64,000 bases of DNA, taken from positions 620,001 through 684,000 of the forward strand of contig NZ_QMHQ01000002.1 in the NCBI RefSeq assembly GCF_003313325.1, given 5' to 3'. Within the stretch, counting starts at the first letter, position 1, and the number at the start of each line of letters is the position of its first letter. The stretch comes from Pedobacter namyangjuensis. Lineage in GTDB: Bacteria > Bacteroidota > Bacteroidia > Sphingobacteriales > Sphingobacteriaceae. Both the position numbers and the translations under genes were made by a program. This document shows positions 37,401 through 43,400 of this stretch, one piece after another. Below the pieces are notes generated by a model. The model saw only the letters and a list, made by a program, of their open reading frames with translations. It was not told the DNA's origin and did not search any database.

Positions 37401-40400
37401 CATCGCTATCCAAATCTAAGCTGTTTGGTATGCCATCTCCATCAAAATCGCCCGTTCCCTCAACCGCATCCGGAATACCATCATTATCATCATCTTGGTC
37501 TATTGTATTTGGAATACCATCGCCGTCTGTATCAAATCCCTGTCTCCAATCCCTATCTCCCCCTGGGTTGTCCAGATCTGGGAACGATGCAGGAGTTTGT
37601 CCGTTTGTTGGGTTAAATAAGGCATCATTTACGTCGAACGCATCATCTAAACCATCATTATCTGCATCTGCTCCTGCCGGAACTGTATTTGCTACGCCAT
37701 TATTATCGGTATCGTAAGCTTCGATTGTATCGCTAAAACCATCATTATCACTATCTAAGTCTAGGTAATCAGGCAGGTCAACTCCGTCTGTATTTGTTGG
37801 TGTAATTGCTTGTCCACCGTTGTTAGTGTCATAAGCATTATCCAATCCATCGCCATCGGTATCTGTTCCGCTTGGTGCAATGTAGCCCGCAGTTGTTTGC
37901 GCCTCGATATTATCAACAATACCATCGCCATCACTATCAATATCAAGGTAATTTGGTTTGCCATCGGCATCGGTATCTGGAACAGCAAGTGGAGTTCCGC
38001 CGTTGTTTTTATCAATGATATTACTTGCTCCATCACCATCTGTATCGGTAATTGCTCCGGTTCCTATCCTTCCATCTTTATCCGGATCAACTCCGCCAGC
38101 TTCAAGCACATCATAAATTCCATCGTTATCAGAATCTATATCTATGTAATTTGGTTTACCGTCGCCATCGGTATCTCTAACGGTTAAAGGCACTCCAGCC
38201 GGATCGCCAACCAAAGTATTTGTTTGGTTATTATAATTATCTACGATATCCGAGATACCGTCTGCATCGATATCGTTTATTACACCAGAACCAATTTTTC
38301 CATCACCATCTGGATCTGGGCCACCATTTTCGGTAACATCATATATACCGTCGTTATCAGAATCAAGGTCTAAGAAATTTGGTTTTCCGTCGCCATCGCT
38401 ATCAGGTGCGGCAAGCGGTGTACCGCCATTATCTGGATCAACTAGGTTGCTCAAACCATCGCCATCGGTATCGGTTATGGTTGCACCTGTGCCAATTCTT
38501 CCATCGCCATCAGGATCTGAGCCACCAGCTTCAATTACATCTGGGACGCCATCGCCATCACTATCAAGATCTAAATAATTCGGAATACCGTCGCCATCTG
38601 CATCTCCGGTGCCTTCTACCGTATCTGGAATACCGTCGTTATCATCATCCTTATCGATTCCATCTGGCACACCATCTTTGTCAAAATCGGCAATAGTTCT
38701 CCAATCTCTATCGCCAGTAGCTAAAGTACGTGGCATAGTGCTAGGCGTTTGTCCGCCGTTTGTTGCATACGCAGCACCTGCCGGATTTGTTGGAACGGTA
38801 TCGAAAATATCTGCCAAACCATCATTATCAGCATCTGGAAGAATATCCATAATGCCATCGGCACCTGCAGCACCTGTTACATTGTTTTTTACATCAACTT
38901 CTAACGTATTGGTAACGTTATTTTCTAACCAGTCTCTTATGCCGTCGTTATCAGCATCGGTATCTACATAATCTGGCGCACTTCCCCCATCTATGTTCGA
39001 ATATCCACTTGCAATGCCACCGTTATTTACGTCGTAAGCATTGTCTATACCGTCGCCATCGGTATCTAAGCCGGTTGGAGCTCTGTAGGTACTTGTTGGC
39101 AAGCCTTCGATGTTGTCAATAATTCCATCGTTATCCGAATCGATATCCAGATAATTCGATAAGCCATCGTTATCACGATCTTGGTTAAACAATACAGCAT
39201 CAACAGTTACAAAATCAGGATCGATTAGATCCGATAGTCCATCCCTGTCTGCATCTACAATTGCACCTGTACCAATTCTACCATCGTTCTCTCCATCTAC
39301 TATATAAAATGCCGCTTCAAATGTGTCCGGAATTCCGTCTGCATCACTATCTAAGTCTAGATAGTTAGGTTTTCCATCGCCATCTTTATCTTGAGGAACT
39401 AAAGCCGGGTTGCCCAACGCAGCATCAACCTCATCGTGAACACCGTTTGCGTTTGTATCTACAAAACTTCCTGCCGCACCATAACGACCATCGAAATTAG
39501 GGTCGTTTGCTTTGTTGCCATTGGCCTCAACTGCATCGGTAATACCATCATTGTCGCTATCAACATCTAAACGGTTCGGAATTCCATCGCCATCTGTATC
39601 AATATTGCCTTCAATCGAATCTAAAATTCCGTCATTATCATCATCAAGATCAATCGTATCAACTATGCCATCTCTATCACTATCAAGCCCTTGCCTCCAA
39701 TCTCTATCGCCACCCGGGTTATCCAAATCAGGGAATGAAGCAGGTGTTTGAGCATTTGAAGGATTAACAACAGATGTGTTGCTGTCGAAAGCGTCATCAA
39801 GTCCGTCATTATCCGCATCGATATTTGAAGGTACAATGTTTGCAACGCCATTGTTATCCGTATCGTAGGCTTCAATGGTATCGCTAAACGTATCGTTATC
39901 ACTATCCAGATCCAAGTAATCTGGCAAATCGGTTCCATCTGTATTTGTTGGCACGATATTACCCGCTATATCTTTATCATATGCATTATCTATACCATCT
40001 TTATCGGTATCCAATCCCGTTGGAGAACGGTAACCCGCTGTGGTTTGTGCTTCGATGTTATCTACAATGCCATCGCCGTCGCTGTCAATATCCAGGTAAT
40101 TTGCTCCGCCTGTACCATCGGTATTTGGCAGTGGAAGCACTGTGCCGCCATTATTTAAATCAACTATGTTGCTCAGACCATCGCCATCGGTATCTACGAT
40201 TGGTCCAGTGCCAATTCTTCCATCGCCGTCAGGATCTGCCCCCCCTGCTTCAATTACATCGGGTATACCATCGCCATCGCTGTCTAAGTCCAAGCTGTTA
40301 GGAATACCATCGCCATCAAAATCGCCCAATCCCTCAACAGCATCTGGAATACCATCATTATCATCATCTTGGTCTACAGTATCTGGAACACCATCTCCAT

Positions 40401-43400
40401 CGGTATCAAAACCTTGTCTCCAATCCCTATCACCACCAGGGTTGTCTAGGTCTGGGAAAGAAGACGGTGTTTGACCGTTAGTTGGATTAATAAGCGCATC
40501 GTTGGCGTCAAATGCATCGTCAAGTCCGTCATTATCCGCATCGGAACCTGCCGGAACCGTATTCGCTACGCCATTGTTATCGGTATCGTAAGCTTCAATT
40601 GTATCACTGAAACCGTCGTTATCACTGTCTAAATCTAAATAATCTGGCTGGTCTGCGCCATCGGTATTTGTTGGCACGATGTTACCTGCCACATCTTTAT
40701 CGTATGCATTATCTATACCGTCTTTATCGGTATCCAACCCTGTTGGAGCACGGTAACCAGCTGTGGTTTGCGCTTCGATATTATCCACTATTCCGTCTCC
40801 ATCACTATCAATATCAAGGTAGTTTGCTCCACCTGTACCATCTGTATTTGGTAAAGGTAGCGCAGTTCCGCCATTGTTTAAATCAACTATGTTGCTCAAG
40901 CCGTCGCCATCGGTATCGGTAATTGGTCCAGTGCCAATTCTGCCATCGCCGTCTGGATCTGTGCCACCAGCTTCTATCACGTCAGCGATACCATCGCCAT
41001 CACTATCTAAATCTAAACTATTTGGAATGCCATCTCCATCAAAGTCGCCCGAACCTTCAATTGCATCCGGAATACCATCATTGTCATCATCTTGATCAGT
41101 GGTGTTTGGAATACCGTCATTATCACTATCAAGCCCCTGTCTCCAATCTCTGTCTCCACCAGGGTTATCTAGATCTGGGAATGAATTTGGGGTTTGTCCG
41201 TTTGTTGGATTGAAGACTGCATTGTTGGTATCAAACGCATTATCAAGTCCATCGTTATCTGTATCGGCACCTGCCGGAACTGTATTTGCTACGCCATTAT
41301 TATCGGTATCGTAAGCTTCAATCATATCGCTGAAACCGTCATTATCACTGTCTAGATCAAGGTAATCGGGCAAGTCTGTTCCATCTGTATTTACCGGAGT
41401 AATTGCAACACCACCGTTGTTGGTATCATAAGCATTATCCAGTCCATCACCATCTGTATCTGTACCACTTGGCGCAATATAACCAGCTGTAGTTTGTGCT
41501 TCGATATTATCAACTATACCATCGCCATCGCTGTCAATATCCAAGTAATTTGGCTTACCGTCGGCATCGGCATCTGTTCCCCCTTCAATGCTGTCTAAAA
41601 TTCCATCATTGTCAGAATCTAAATCCCTGTAGTTTGGTTTACCGTCTCCATCGGTGTCCCTAGCTGTTAGAGGTATTCCTGCCGGATCGCCTACTAGTGT
41701 ATTCGTTTGGTTGTTGTAGTTATCCACCAGATCTGAAATTCCATCAGCATCAACATCATTAATAACACCAGAACCAATTTTTCCGTCGTTATCCGGGTCT
41801 GTGCCTCCGTTTTCAATTACATCGAAAATACCGTCGTTGTCAGAGTCCAAATCCAAAAAGTCTGGATTTGCATCGCCATCACTATTGATAGGTATATATC
41901 CAGCACCGGCAGCAGTAGGAACTCCATTTGCGCCTACCGAACCTCCAACTCTTCCGTCGTTATTTAATGATGTTCCACCAACTTCTAAAATATCCGGAAG
42001 ACCATCGCCATCAGAGTCGAGGTCGAGGTAATTAGGTATTCCATCTCCATCCAAATCAGCTGTTCCCTCAACTGTATCGAGTATACCATCATTATCATCA
42101 TCAAGGTCAATATCATCAGGTATACCATCACGATCTGAATCTGGTGCCTGTCTCCAATCTCTATCGCCACCTGGCAATTGTACATCTGGCATTGACGCTG
42201 GGGTTTGCGTACCATTTCTTGCATAGTTTGCACCAAGCGGATTTGTTGGCACTAAATCGTAAATATTTGCTAAACCATCGTTGTCAGAATCAGGAAGAAC
42301 GTCCATAACGCCATCAGCACCTGCTGCACCTGTGGCATTATTTACGTTGTCTACTTCTAATGCACTTACAACATTATTTTCAAGCCAATCTCTTATGCCG
42401 TCGTTATCGGCATCAGTATCAACATAATCTGGCGCACTACCACCATCAATATTTGAATAGCCACTTGCAATACCCCCATTATTTACGTCGAAAGCATTAT
42501 CAATTCCATCTCCATCGGTGTCTAAACCTGTAGGCACTCTAAAGCTGGCAGTAGGTAATCCTTCAATAAGATCTATAATACCATCGTTATCAGAATCAAT
42601 ATCCAAATAGTTTGATAAGCCATCGCCATCACGGTCTTGATTAAATAATACAGCATCAACAGTTACAAAATCAGGGTCTATTAAATCTGAAAGGCCGTCC
42701 TTATCGGCGTCTACAATTGCACCGGTACCAATTCTACCATCATTTTCGCCATCTACAATGTAAAACGCTGCCTCGAAAGTATCCGGAATACCATCGGCAT
42801 CACTGTCTAGATCTAGGTAGTTTGGTTTTCCGTCTCCGTCTTTGTCTTGAGGAGTTAAAGCTGTATTGCCTAATGCCGCATCAACCGCATCATGAACACC
42901 ATTATTGTTCGAATCTACAAAACTACCTGCTGCACCATAACGACCATCAAAATTAGGATCGTTTGCTTTATTACCATTGGCTTCAACAGCATCTGTGATA
43001 CCATCGTTATCAGAGTCTACATCAAGGCGGTTCACAATTCCATCGCCATCGGTATCTAAATCAGAACAACTTGTTATAAAGGCTAAGGTGTAAGTTCCAT
43101 CACTTTCAAGATCGTAATAGCTGATCACAAGTTTTTTTATGGATAGCCCATCGAGATTTATCTCAACGCTTCCTCTTCTAGTACCTGAAGGCACATCAGT
43201 GCTACTACTCGAAAATAAATTACCGCTTCTAGTTACCTGATAACCTGAAGTACCTGTATAAAGTGAAACATTAGAGGCTTGAAGCGTGATTAGATTATTA
43301 TTTTGATCGTATGCATCAACTTGAATTCTGTCTCCAGCATCTATATCATTTAATCTAAATTTTAATGTCTGTAAAGGTAAAGAAAAGTCGAAGGTACTTT